From assembly GCA_026874595.1 (NCBI GenBank), contig CM049307.1, forward strand, positions 5,853,579-5,917,578: a stretch of 64,000 nucleotides of DNA, read 5' to 3'. The position numbers and the translations under genes were made by a program. Source of the DNA: Sipunculus nudus. Taxonomy: Eukaryota; Annelida; Sipuncula; Golfingiida; Sipunculidae. Shown piece after piece: positions 10,703 through 23,800 of the stretch. Each line of letters begins with the position of its first letter. The first letter of the stretch is position 1. The notes under the pieces are model-generated. The model saw nothing but the letters and a program-made list of their open reading frames with translations. It searched no databases and was not told the origin of the DNA.

Positions 10703-13700
10703 CTGGAAGGAGAAGAAAAAATTGTTAAGCAACATGGGAGTTTTTTTTCGTTCTTAATCAGTCAAACAGAAAAGTAAAGCGTGTTAAGTTCTACGCAATG
10801 CGCACGGCATATGGAATAATATGGAACATGTGCATGTGGAAGAAACATTGCACCTTATGTTGCTAAAACGTCTGTCGTCAACTGTTTCACTCATAATTGT
10901 GTAATAAATTTACTGCAGTTTTCACTGTTGAAGTTCATTCATTGTGAAGAAGTGTCAGTGAAACACATCGATCAGTGTGTAAGACTCAATTCAATATTAA
11001 GCAGAGAGTAGGCTATTAGGTAAATCTCTATGACCTACTTTAATCGTAGAGTGAGAGCAGTCTGAGGAGCGGCTGTATGACTTACTTTGATCATGGAGTG
11101 AGAGCAGTCTGAGAAGCGGCTGTATGACTTACTTTGATCGTAGAGTGAGAGCAGTCTGAGAAGCGGCTGTATGACTTACTTTTATCGTAGGTTGAGAACA
11201 GTCTGAGGAGCGGCTGTATGACTTACTTTGATCGTAGAGTGAGAGCAGTCTGAGAAGCGGCTGTATGACTTACTTTGATCGTAGAGTGAGAGAAGTCTGA
11301 GAAGCGGCTGTATGACTTACTTTGATCGTAGGTTGAGAACAGTCTGAGGAGCGGCTGTATGACTTACTTTGATCGTAGGTTGGGAGCAGTCTGAGAAGCG
11401 GCTGTATGACTTACTTTTATCGTAGGTTGAGAACAGTCTGAGGAGCGGCTGTATGACTTACTTTGATCGTAGAGTGAGAGAAGTCTGAGACGCGGCTGTA
11501 TGACTTACTTTGATCGTAGGTTGAGAACAGTCGGAGAAGCGGCTGTATGACTTACTTTGATCGTAGAGTGAGAGCAGTCTGAGAAGCGGCTGTATGACTT
11601 ACTTTTATCGTAGGTTGAGAGCAGTCTGAGGAGCGGCTGTATGACTTACTTTGATCGTAGGTTGAGAACAGTCTGAGGAGCGGCTGTATGACTTACTTTT
11701 ATCGTAGGTTGAGAGCAGTCTGAGAAGCGGCTGTATGACTTACTTTGATCGTAGGTTGAGAACAGTCTGAGGAGCGGCTGTATGACTTACTTTGATCGTA
11801 GAGTGAAAGCAGTCTGAGAAGCGGCTGTATGACTTACTTTGATCGTAGAGTGAGAGAAGTCTGAGAAGCGGCTGTATGACTTACTTTGATCGTAGGTTGA
11901 GAACAGTCTGAGGAGCGGCTGTATGACTTACTTTGATCGTAGAGTGAGAGCAGTCTGAGAAGCGGCTGTATGACTTACTTTTATCGTAGGTTGAGAGCAG
12001 TCTGAGGAGCGGCTGTATGACTTACTTTGATCGTAGGTTGAAAGCAGTCTGAGAAGCGGCTGTATGACTTACTTTTATCGTAGGTTGAGAACAGTCTGAG
12101 GAGCGGCTGTATGACTTACTTTGATCGTAGAGTGAGAGAAGTCTGAGAAGCGGCTGTATGACTTACTTTTATCGTAGGTTGAGAACAGTCTGAGGAGCGG
12201 CTGTATGACTTACTTTGATCGTAGAGTGAGAGCAGTCTGAGAAGCGGCTGTATGACTTACTTTGATCGTAGAGTGAGAGAAGTCTGAGAAGCGGCTGTAT
12301 GACTTACTTTGATCGTAGAGTGAGAGAAGTCTGAGAAGCGGCTGTATGACTTACTTTGATCGTAGGTTGGGAGCAGTCTGAGAAGCGGCTGTATGACTTA
12401 CTTTTATCGTAGGTTGAGAACAGTCTGAGAAGCGGCTGTTTGACTTACTTTGATCGTAGAGTGAGATCAGTCTGAGAAGCGGCTGTATGACTTACTTTGA
12501 TCGTAGGTTGAGAACAGTCGGAGAAGCGGCTGTATGACTTACTTTGATCGTAGAGTGAGAGCAGTCTGAGAAGCGGCTGTATGACTTACTTTGATCGTAG
12601 AGTGAGAGCAGTCTGAGGAGCGGCTGTATGACTTACTTTTATCGTAGGTTGAGAACAGTCTGAGGAGCGGCTGTATGACTTACTTTTATCGTAGGTTGAG
12701 AACAGTCTGAGGAGCGGCTGTATGACTTACTTTGATCGTAGAGTGAGAGCAGTCTGAGAAGCGGCTGTATGACTTACTTTGATCGTAGGTTGAGAACAGT
12801 CTGAGGAGCGGCTGTATGACTTACTTTTATCGTAGAGTGAGAACAGTCTGAGAAGCGGCTGTATGACTTACTTTTATCGTAGGTTGAGAACAGTCTGAGG
12901 AGCGGCTGTATGACCTACTTTGATCGTAGAGTGAGAGCAGTCTGAGAAGCGGCTGTATGACTTACTTTGATCGTAGGTTGAGAACAGTCTGAGGAGCGGC
13001 TGTATGACTTACTTTTATCGTAGAGTGAGAACAGTCTGAGAAGCGGCTGTATGACTTACTTTGATCGTAGAGTGAGAGCAGTCTGAGAAGCGGCTGTATG
13101 ACTTACTTTGATCGTAGAGTGAAAGCAGTCTGAGCAGCGGCTGTATGACTTACTTTTATCGTAGGTTGAGAACAGTCGGAGAAGCGGCTGTATGACTTAC
13201 TTTGATCGTAAAGTGAGAGCAGTCTGAGAAGCGGCTGTATGACTTACTTTTATCGTAGGTTGAGAGCAGTCTGAGGAGCGGCTGTATGTCTTGCTTTGAT
13301 CGTAGGTTGAGAGCAGTCTGAGGAGCGGCTGTATGACTTACTTTGATCGTAGAGTGAGAACAGTCTGAGAAGCGGCTGTGTGACTAACATTGATCGTAGA
13401 GTGAGAACAGTCTGAGAAGCGGCTGTATGACTTACTTTTATCGTAGGTTGAGAGCAGTCTGAGAAGCGGCTGTATGACTTACTTTGGTCGTAGGTTGAGA
13501 ACAGTCTGAGAAGCGGCTGTATGACTTACTTTGATCGTAGAGTGAGAGCAGTCTGAGAAGCGGCTGTATGACTTACTTTGATCGTAGAGTGAGAACAGTC
13601 TGAGAAGCGGCTGTATGACTTACTTTGATCGTAGAGTGAGAACAGTCTGAGAAGCGGCTGTATGACTTACTTTGATCGTAGAGTGAGAGCAGTCTAAGAA

Positions 13701-16700
13701 GCGGCTGTATGACTTATTTTGATCGTAGAGTGAGAGCAGTCTAAGAAGCGGCTGTATGACTTACTTTGATCGTAGAGTGAGAACAGTCTGAGAAGCGGCT
13801 GTATGACTTACTTTGATCGTAGAGTGAGAGCAGTCTAAGAAGCGGCTGTATGACTTACTTTGATCGTAGAGTGAGAACAGTCTGAGAAGCGGCTGTATGA
13901 CTTACTTTGATCGTAGAGTGAGAGCAGTCTGAGGAGCGGCTGTATGACTTGCTTTGATCGTAGAGTGAGAACAGTCTGAGAAGCGGCTGTATGACTTATT
14001 TTGATCGTAGAGTGAGAGCAGTCTAAGAAGCGGCTGTTTGACTTACTTTTTCGTTGAGTGAGAGTGGCCTGAGAAGCGGCTGTATGACTTACTTTGATCG
14101 TAGAGTGAGAACAGTCTGAAAAGCGGTTGTATGACTTACTTTTTTCGTAGAGTGAGAGCAGCCTAAGAAGCGGTTGGCGGGCTTTTTCAATCATCCCAGG
14201 ATTTTTCAGGCCGGGTTCATCTAAACAAAAATATTTTGAAGATTATAGGGCAACATCAATAATTTATTCAATGCAGAGAGGCTCTAGCATGTACCGTATT
14301 ATATCGCTGACATTGCTTCTGAATGCATAACCGCGACATTTGAAGGAGATTAAAGTTTGCAATTCTAAAGTTTCATTGACTAATGAATACGAAAAATACC
14401 TTACATGTGTTAACTTGATTTAAGTCAAGAAAAAAATACTTGAATTTCATTTTTATTCTTTTAAAAATCCACAAAAAATGACAAAAATATGGCTGTCACA
14501 TAATTAGCCAGTGTTTTAACGAAATCATATAATATGCGACACGGTTACACAGTATCCTCTTGTGTGTTGTACGTTTTACGGCATAACAAGTACACTGTTC
14601 TTACGTTGCCAAATAAGGATTTCAGGTAACAATACAACACTCTTCCGGACAAATCACTCTCGGGCAATTCCATCGTTTCATCTAACACATTTCTTTACCC
14701 AAGAAGGCAGAAACCCCTTGGTTTAACAGTCATTACAAAGCAACTACTGACCTCCGGCCATGATGATAATCGCACTCAGTAACGCCAGCTCCTGCCGGTC
14801 CACCTGGAGCGACCTCAGCTCCTGTGCCAGTCCTTTAAGGTTGGAGGTGAACTGATGGAGGAGCTGATCGGGAGGCAGTCCCAGAGCCCACGTGGTCCGG
14901 AAACGCCGGGTGTCAAGGTTGAACAACAGAACCGAGGCTACCAAGATGATGACCATGAAGGTGCTGCGTTTACATATACAGACCTGGTCAACTTGCTGCA
15001 GCTCACGGAAACCTAGTCAAAGTAACAAAACAATCACGAATAAATGTTAGTTTATGATAATATTACAAAGTCGTAGATAGGATTTCAAGCTACGTGGATG
15101 TCTAGAAGAAGGCCGGAATAGGCCCACAAGACCAGGAAGGCCAAGTGTAGGCCTGTAGTTGGATGAGAGATACATCCACGTTGATGTCCGGCTAAAAAAA
15201 TTCCCTTTAATTGTCTTAAATTTTGACTAGATAATGCATGCTTCTATCACAGTTGCTGAAGAACCAAAAAAGCTTTTCTTCAGAAGATTAGGACGTATAT
15301 AAGTTTCAAGTATATTGTTTGCTGCCCCTTATATTGTATACTTACTTGTTTAGACTTGTTTAGATTTAGTTTCTGAGCAGTTTTGTTAAATACGCTTATT
15401 AGGTGTTTGATATGCTGAATATATTATTCACGGTTACTTGATGTTCAACCATGTACCATTAGGGGGCAAGTTGTAACGAAGCAAATGGTTAAGTGGAGCC
15501 ACCTGGAATATGGAGGGCGAAGTCTACGTTAGCTGCAACTGATCCCATGGCGATCCACCGGACGAAGGACCAATAGTCTGGTGCCCTGCTCATATCATCA
15601 TCAGAAGCCGGCTGCGAAAAGAATTAACATAAATATTATATAATATAACCGCCATAAATTTAAGGGAAAGAAATATTTCACAAGTATATGTACGTCCTTC
15701 AGATTTTCCTACATGAAAATTCTCAATCATTCACAGGATTATTAAAGTTTTTGAATATGTGGGGCTTGTTGCAGAGGAAGCTAAAGCCCACTATTTTACC
15801 AGTGACTCACAGCGAGAAAACATTGCCCTATCCCAGCAGCACGAAAAGGCCACTGCCATTTAATGCCTCTTTGCACCAAGAAACTCCAATTGGACCACAC
15901 GTAAAATTATGCATCACTGAGTAAGAAACTGGAACTGCCAGCAATGTCAACTGAATTTCTCTTGCAACCTATTTTCCTTGTCATATTACCTTCGATAACA
16001 CGGTATTACCGTTTTTATTATTGGGTCGTTTGACCTGATTTCTTCGTAGTATCTCTAAGAAATTGGAGATATGAAGACTTTATTATAAAAAGGGATTCAA
16101 GCGCCTTTAAACTAGGAGAGTGTGGCATCAGTGATGCCCTCATATTCCCAATATCCCCGGTCAATTTTAATTTAAAATGCATGCAATATACAAAGTGGAT
16201 TTAAAATGTAAATGCCTGATTGACTATTTAGGTATCTAAAAAGACCCTGTATTTATCTGGGAGTGATGGCGATGCAATTGTAAATTACACATTACTGAAC
16301 AAGAGACCCACGTGCCGGGTTTGACATTCAATCAAATATTGTGCAAGACACAAAACAAACAGTGAACGTGAAACTGTTATTTCAGCTGTTATTCAAAAGA
16401 GGCGGTTGTCATGGTTGTTTCCAAGAAATATGCCTGTAACATTTTTTGATAACAGCTCCTGCTGTTACTGATAAATTTGGTATTAGAATTTATATGAAGT
16501 AAGTAAAAAACTGAAATCGCACTATTTTGTATTTGGTAATATTTGTATTTGCACGAAAAAGCCATTTTGAAAAGAAACCATTCAAGTCATTCGCATTTAA
16601 TTTCACTTGTTCTTAGATACCGTTGACATTGATATGAAAATCAAGTTTTAATATTTTCTTATTAATTTCGGAATAGGTAGAAAATTTTCTTTTTCCTCAT

Positions 16701-17760
16701 TGAGTATAAACAACCTTATGTGGCGTTACGGACGGACAGACGTGGACCATTTTAGTAGCCTTCTTCCTACGACGGTGACTGAAATAATTTGACAGGGCCG
16801 GATATTGACTCGAGTATAGAGTAAAATCAAATGCTACGTACGGGAATAAGCGGACAGTTGTTGGAGTTGGGAGCGTTGTCTGTCATCCTTTGAGAGATTG
16901 GCTCCAGCTGGTCAACCAATAATTCTATAAGTGCCAAGTCGGCACGGCATAACTGGTCGTCAACAGCAAGTGAGCGATAACTAGTCCAGTATAACCAGCT
17001 TTTCGCAAACTCTCCCGCCAGCTTGGTTCCGTCGCAGTCACTCACTGCCAGGCAACAACATTTGGCGTGAAAACGTTCAAAGTCACACTGAGTGGAATGT
17101 TCAATATCAGGAAAGAAACTGAGAAACGTAGCGTACCTGGTATTTAAATGGGAAATGGCAGTGCGGTCAAGTTTAGGGGAACACAGGTACGCATGCGTCC
17201 TTTGCGGTTCCAGTTTTGGTGACGCGTTTTGTGGCATCCGTGGTGCGTCCGCCGGAAGCTGAGGTTGCAGGCACCTGTCAGGAGCGAGTGAATTTTCCAT
17301 TTTGTTTGGCTCATTTGTGTCATTACACAACGACAAATCTTCTTGAAATAAGCTTGTTTCATTTAACCTTGGTAATATCCTATCATATGTTATATTATTG
17401 TTATGCTTTAGACACTCGTCCAATGACAGCGTCGGATGAGAGGGAACAGACAAATCTTCAGATTTATTTGACGTTACCCCTACAGATGGCAGCACATTTC
17501 CATTTTCCTTCACCAGACGATGCAGTTCGGTCAGACTTTCCACAGTGACTATGGACTGATCAGCCGATATTTGGGTAGATCCAGACCTGTCTTTCCTTGG
17601 ACGTCCCATACGAACAGCTGTTGGAATGAAATTAATATATTAATATATGCCCGTACAATCAGCAGTTTATTAGTACCCAAGACATATTTATTACCTGAAC
17701 AAATACGTGCACATATACATGACATAATAAATAAGCTAAATTATTATAAAGTATATACTA

Positions 17761-17815
<55 letters not shown>

Positions 17816-20800
17816 TATAAAACGGCCCATAGGCCGTTGTTCTACACTTTTATGACAGAGTCGTACAGAATGACTCACCTTCACGGGACATTCCGACGCG
17901 GCGACACTTTTTAAAGCGGCAGTATCGACACATGTTTCTGCTTCGGGGAGTGATACTGCAGTCCATCTTCCCCTTGCATGTATACGTCTGAGATTCCTTC
18001 AGTCCACGGCGGAAGAATTTCTGAACATATTGTGTAAGACATTGTCAATAAATAGTTCTTCAAATAGGTCAACAAATATTAAACGATATAAGTTTATGAA
18101 TATGAAAATTTTCACTATGTCACTCACCGCAATGCGGTGTGACAGACAGGTATGGGCTATTGTGTGGTTTCACTAACTAGTGTCCATGGGTCATGACGTT
18201 TTGCTGATTAGGAAGTCATTCACAAAAGGAATTTTATGCAGTCAACTGAGCAAACAATGACTATGCGCATTTTTGAAGGACATACCTGAATGTAAAGACC
18301 GAAGATTCTAAGTCACACAGTGAAGTTTTGTACACTGTCTGACTGTCTGGATGCTTAACATTTTTAGCCAGTAATATAGGTCATCCTGGCCTAATTTCAG
18401 TTTTCCATAGAGATTGCCTAAGATGTTTGGCCGTAAGCACGAAAAATATAGGACACCATGACTCAATTTAAGGTTTCCATGGATGTTGCCAAGGCTTCCC
18501 TGTATTTTACATTAGAACATTCTAGGGCTAGCAAAACAATTGTGCCCATCTGATTTCCAGAGTGCTAAAATTCATGTTTTTAGCCCATAGTTCACAAAAT
18601 ATAGGTCACCATGACATATTTACCCAGGACCTGCCGGAATGTCAAAAAAGAAGATTCTAAGCCTAGCGAATACAATTTGAGCCCCATCTGACTGATCTGG
18701 TGCTCAAAATCATATTTTTCAGCCTGTTGTTCGCAATATATAAGTCAACGTGACCTAGTTTCAGGTTTCCTAGGAGATTTGCCTAGGACCTCCCTGGATG
18801 TACAGTAAGAAGTTTCTAGATCTAACGGTTACAATTTGTGCCCTGTTAACGGACAGACTGCTTCATCTGAAGGCGCCACCAGTCTCCAGGAAATGATTAA
18901 ACACTCCACGAACAATATACATGAAAAGAATCATGGTAATCAATGCATTAGTTTATTCAGATACTTGAGCTATTGTATCAAATCGTTTATTTTTCGGGGG
19001 GTGGGGGGAGCCCAATAGCTCAGAAGACCTAATTTCAGGTTTCCAATGAGATTTTTTTATGGACCTCCATGGTTGAAACGTTAGAAGATTCTAGGCCTAA
19101 CCGATACAATTTGTGCCTCGTCTGACTGACTGAGTGCTCAAAATCATGTTTTTTAGCCTGTTGGCAATATGAAGGTCCCCATGACCTATCAGGTTTTAGG
19201 AGATTGGCCTTTGACCTCCCTGGATGTACAGTTAGTTGTTTTAATGTCTTACGGTAACGATTTGTGACCTGTTAAGGACGAACTGCTTCATCTGAAGGTC
19301 TCAAAAATAGAGAAAAAAATGCGTAACCATTAGTAAAAAATATAGGTGGTGCCAGGAAATGATGAAACACTATTTGATTAATACATATGGAAAGAATCAT
19401 TTGAATCAGTTCATTAGTTATTAAGATATTGGAGGCTTTGAATCAAATTTTTAATTATTCTGGGGGATACTTACGAGCCCATAGCTCGGAGGATAAAGGT
19501 CACAGTAACCTAATTTCAGTTTTCCAAAGAGATTTTTTTATGGACCTCTATTGGTTTTCAGTTTGAAGTTTCTACGTCTAGCGGGTACAGATGCAGACGC
19601 ACACACATTTTTAGTACAAATAAAGTTGTTACCTTTTTTATTTGAGCACCTTAAAGATTAATATAATATGAGGGAAGTCTTCCTACCTTACAGCCTTCAC
19701 ATGTGTGAATACCAAAATGAACACCATTTGAGACGTCCCCGCACACCCGACACAGTTCTTGGCCGTGGATAGGTTCAATGCTCTCTGGTCTTTCTGAAAA
19801 AAAGTGACCTACATTTGGTACATCATAAGTATGTTATTGTAAGACTTTATAAATGATGTAGTAAAAAAGAGGACACTGGCATTGTAGCAAAACTCTGACT
19901 TTTAAATTGTCTGACTGACTCATATTTTTATAATCGGGTATTGGGTAGAAGTGATTATTATTATTATTTTTGTTTTGCAGTGTTGTGGTTTAGGATGGGT
20001 ATTATGCATGATGAACATTTAAATAATAGTAACCTCCCCCGTCCTGTAACACGATCAATTTGCAATCAAGAACATGCATCAATTTGTCAAGCATGTTTCT
20101 ATTCATCACAAAAGTTAACCATGACCACTTCGCACTCACGACCACTAATTATGCCGGATATTTAAGTGTAATGGTAACCACTTTAGTGTCTATGTATAGG
20201 TGGACGTGCTGTAAGGTTTTATTTTATTTTAAACAACCTTGTTCGATAAAACATGGACATTGTAAATACGCAACTATATATAGGTCAATGTAACATGGGC
20301 AACGACTTTTCGGGAAAAGTAATTAACGAAGCTATGAAAGCAGAGCCGAGTTTTGTGAATGCTAAGCCTGCGATACGAATAAATGGCATACTTAACACCA
20401 ACTTACAGCGTTATGTGTCACAATATCACGACGTACAGCGTTATGTGTAAAAGATATGACGCCGTACAGCGTTATGTGTACATGCTATCATCTCGTTCAG
20501 CGTTATATGTACACGATGTCACGTCGTACAGCATTATGTGTAAACGATATTATGACGTACAGCGTTATGTATAATGATATCACGCTGTTTCCAAGTGTCG
20601 CAACGAAGAAAGTACAGCGTCATGTATTATGATATCACGCTGTTTCCAAGTGTCGCAACGAAGAAAGTACAGCGTCATGTATTATGATATCACGCTGTTT
20701 CCAAGTGTCGTAACGCAGATAGTACAGCGTTATTTGTATACGATATCACAACGTACAGCGTTATGTGTAAATGATATTATGACGTACAGCGTTATGTGTA

Positions 20801-23800
20801 ATGATATCACGCTGTTTCCAAGTGTCGTAACGCAGATAGTACAGCGTTATGTGTACACAATATCACGTCGTACAGCGTTATGTGTATACGATATCACGAC
20901 GTACAGCGTTATGTGTACATTATATCATCTCGTACAGCGTTATATGTATACGATATCACGACGTGCAGCGTTATGTGTAAACGATATCATGACGTACAGC
21001 GTTATGAGTTATGATTTCACGCTGTTTCAAAGTGTCGCAACGAAGATAGTACAGCGTCATGTGTTATGATATCACGCTGTTTCCAAGTGTCGTAACGCAG
21101 ATAGTACAGCGTTATTTGTATACGATATCACGTCGTACAGCGTTATGTGTAAACGATATCATGACGTATAGCGTTATGTGTTATGATATCATGTTGTTTC
21201 CAAGTGTCGTAACGCAGATAATATAGCGTTAAGTGTACACAATATTACGCTGTTTCCGTGTGTCATAACGCAGATTACAGCTTCTAAGACTTGTTTTTCC
21301 CCAGTATTGATCATTTTTTGCAGAAAACATGAAACTCTGCACAAGGATACTACTGCCGTATTTTCCGAATAGTAACACCCTGATACTTTAACCAAGCATT
21401 TTTCTAATAAAATGCTCAAAATATGATTGAATAACATCTTCAGCAACATTTGTGCTCACCGGCCATGTTTTTAGGTCTGTCTGATTAAAAAGTAGTATCA
21501 TATTTCCCGGAAAATTTTTTATTTTACCGCCATATTTAAAATAAAGATGGCGACCACCAGAAGGCGCGAAATTTTTGGGTATATTGTTTTAAGATGCCTG
21601 GGAGCAGTAGTGTCCTTGTGCAAAGTTTAATGTTTCTGCAAAATCTGTGCAATTTTGGTGCTTTGCTACTGTACTAAGACGCAAAAGACAGAACGCATTA
21701 TGTGTACACGATATAACGCTGTTTTCATGTGTCGTCACGCATACGCAAAATGCAGGACGCTTTATGTTCACACGATATCATCCTGCGTTTCATGTGTCGC
21801 AAAGCAGACGCAAAGGCTAGAAAATGTTCAAAAATTCATTATGATAACCCAGATTTTTTCTTACCTTTGCGATGCATGCCCGCTTTAATGCACTTCATGT
21901 AGCGACAGGACTGGCAGTTTGAGCGGTTGTGATAAGAGATGTCACAGTTGCCATCAAATTGACACAGGAATGACGGCTTCCCATCACGCGTGCAACGAAT
22001 AAAAAAGCTCTGAAAACAAACATATGTTCATTTTGAACATTAAATGGCAGGTCACACTAAAGTCCCGCTAATCAGGACCAGGCAACAGGTACTCTAACTT
22101 ATTTGTGCTCCTGCATTGATTCTTAAACAGAAATCTTAAAGTTAGACCTATTTTTGTTGATTAAATGTAACATTTCAAAAATTGAAGGTAATTTTCGTAT
22201 TTTATGGCAAGCTCAATTACAAAAGTTACATTGTGCCTCTGCCGATCGGTCGCACCACATGTTTTTGTTCTCATTGTCTGATAATTATTTTGTTTGTTTG
22301 ACCTCGCTGTCATGTGGTGTAATTCTTTATAAAAGCGTCAGGTCTGCATAATAGGGTCTTTTTTACAAGCATTTATGCTCTTACCTTGTAAAACCTTCTA
22401 TATATAAGTATCTATAATCTTATATAATTTTGCTAGAAATCATGTGAATTTAAGTTTAACCAAATTCGTGGACAGGTTTTTATCCAGCCATGTTAAAACG
22501 ATTCTACAATGCCAGGGGTGTATCAGAGTGTGGTTTAAACACCTACGCCCTAATCGGTAAGTATTTTTATAGTGTTATCCCTTCATTTTTAGACTAACAC
22601 CCTTAGTTGTGGACCTTTATTAGAGTACATGTTTATCAGTCCTTCGATGAAAACATATAACCCTATCATTTAGCAAAATCCTGGATCAGCCTCGGCCTGG
22701 GAGTGAGTTTCTACCTGCGTTATACAAATATACTACTGATAGAGAATCCAAATTAACACAAAATTAAATTAATGGTGTATGTTTATACCTTAAACTTAAC
22801 AGCGGTCTTTTTTAATTTAATATGTAAAAATAATTTATTTAATAATGGCCACCTGTGACTATTTTTTATCTGATAATATTGGATAACAAGAGACTTATCC
22901 ATTTTGTAGGTGGTATCCCCACTGGACTATGGCAACTAAATTTCTTAAAAATCAACAAGAAGACAAAGTTTCATGATAATATGTCCAGCCATTCCGTGAA
23001 ATCTAGCCTTTTTGTATGCAGTCAGCTGACTTAAAAATTACCATGCACATTTTTGAAGGACCCCCCTCGATGTCAAGACAGTAGATTCTAGGTCCAAAGG
23101 TAAAGTGTTGTAGCGTGTCTGACTATTTAGGTGCTTAATATGTTTCTGGCCAGTAAAATAGGTCACATTGACCTAGTTTCGAGTTTCCATGGATATTGCC
23201 CAAGAATTCCCTGTGTATAACACTGAAACATCTAATGGCCAGCTGATACAATTTGTGCCCATCTGATTATCAGGGTGCTAAAAATCATGCCTGACCTAAA
23301 GTTCACAAAATATAGGTCACCATAACCTAATTTCAGGTCTCCATCCAGATTTTCTATGCCTAAAGGATACAATTTGTGCCCCGTCTGACTGACTGGGTGC
23401 TCCAAATTATGTTTTCAGCCTTAGTTTGCAAAATAAAGGTCACAAAGACCTAACTTCAGGGTTCAAAGGAGATTTGAGTAGGACCTCCTTGGATGTACAG
23501 ATAGAAGTTTCTAGGTCTTACCATTACAATTTGTGCCTTGATAACGGATTGATTGCTTCATATGAAGGTCTCAAAAATAGAGGAGGGGAAAATGCGTGAA
23601 AACTACAAAAAAAAATACAGGTGGCTCCACAAGTCTTCAGGAAATGATGCAACACTCAATGATCAATATGCATGGAAGGAATCATGGGAATGAATAAATT
23701 AGTTATTCAGATACTGGAGCTTTTGTATTATTTGTTTTTAATATTCTGGGGGGAGGGGGGATACTTTTCAGCCCCATAGCTCTGAGTATATAGGTCACAA

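Noticed and set aside
11035-14190. CRISPR-like regular repeats
   Set aside because: Units are contiguous with no unique spacers, diverge gradually, and lie in a eukaryotic intron. They are minisatellites.
17216-17813. Plus-strand frames of 110 and 97 codons
   Set aside because: Antisense shadows of the nuclear receptor hinge exon.
20383-21069. Forward frames of 63 and 146 codons
   Set aside because: Translation of the 31-bp array; repetitive peptide only.
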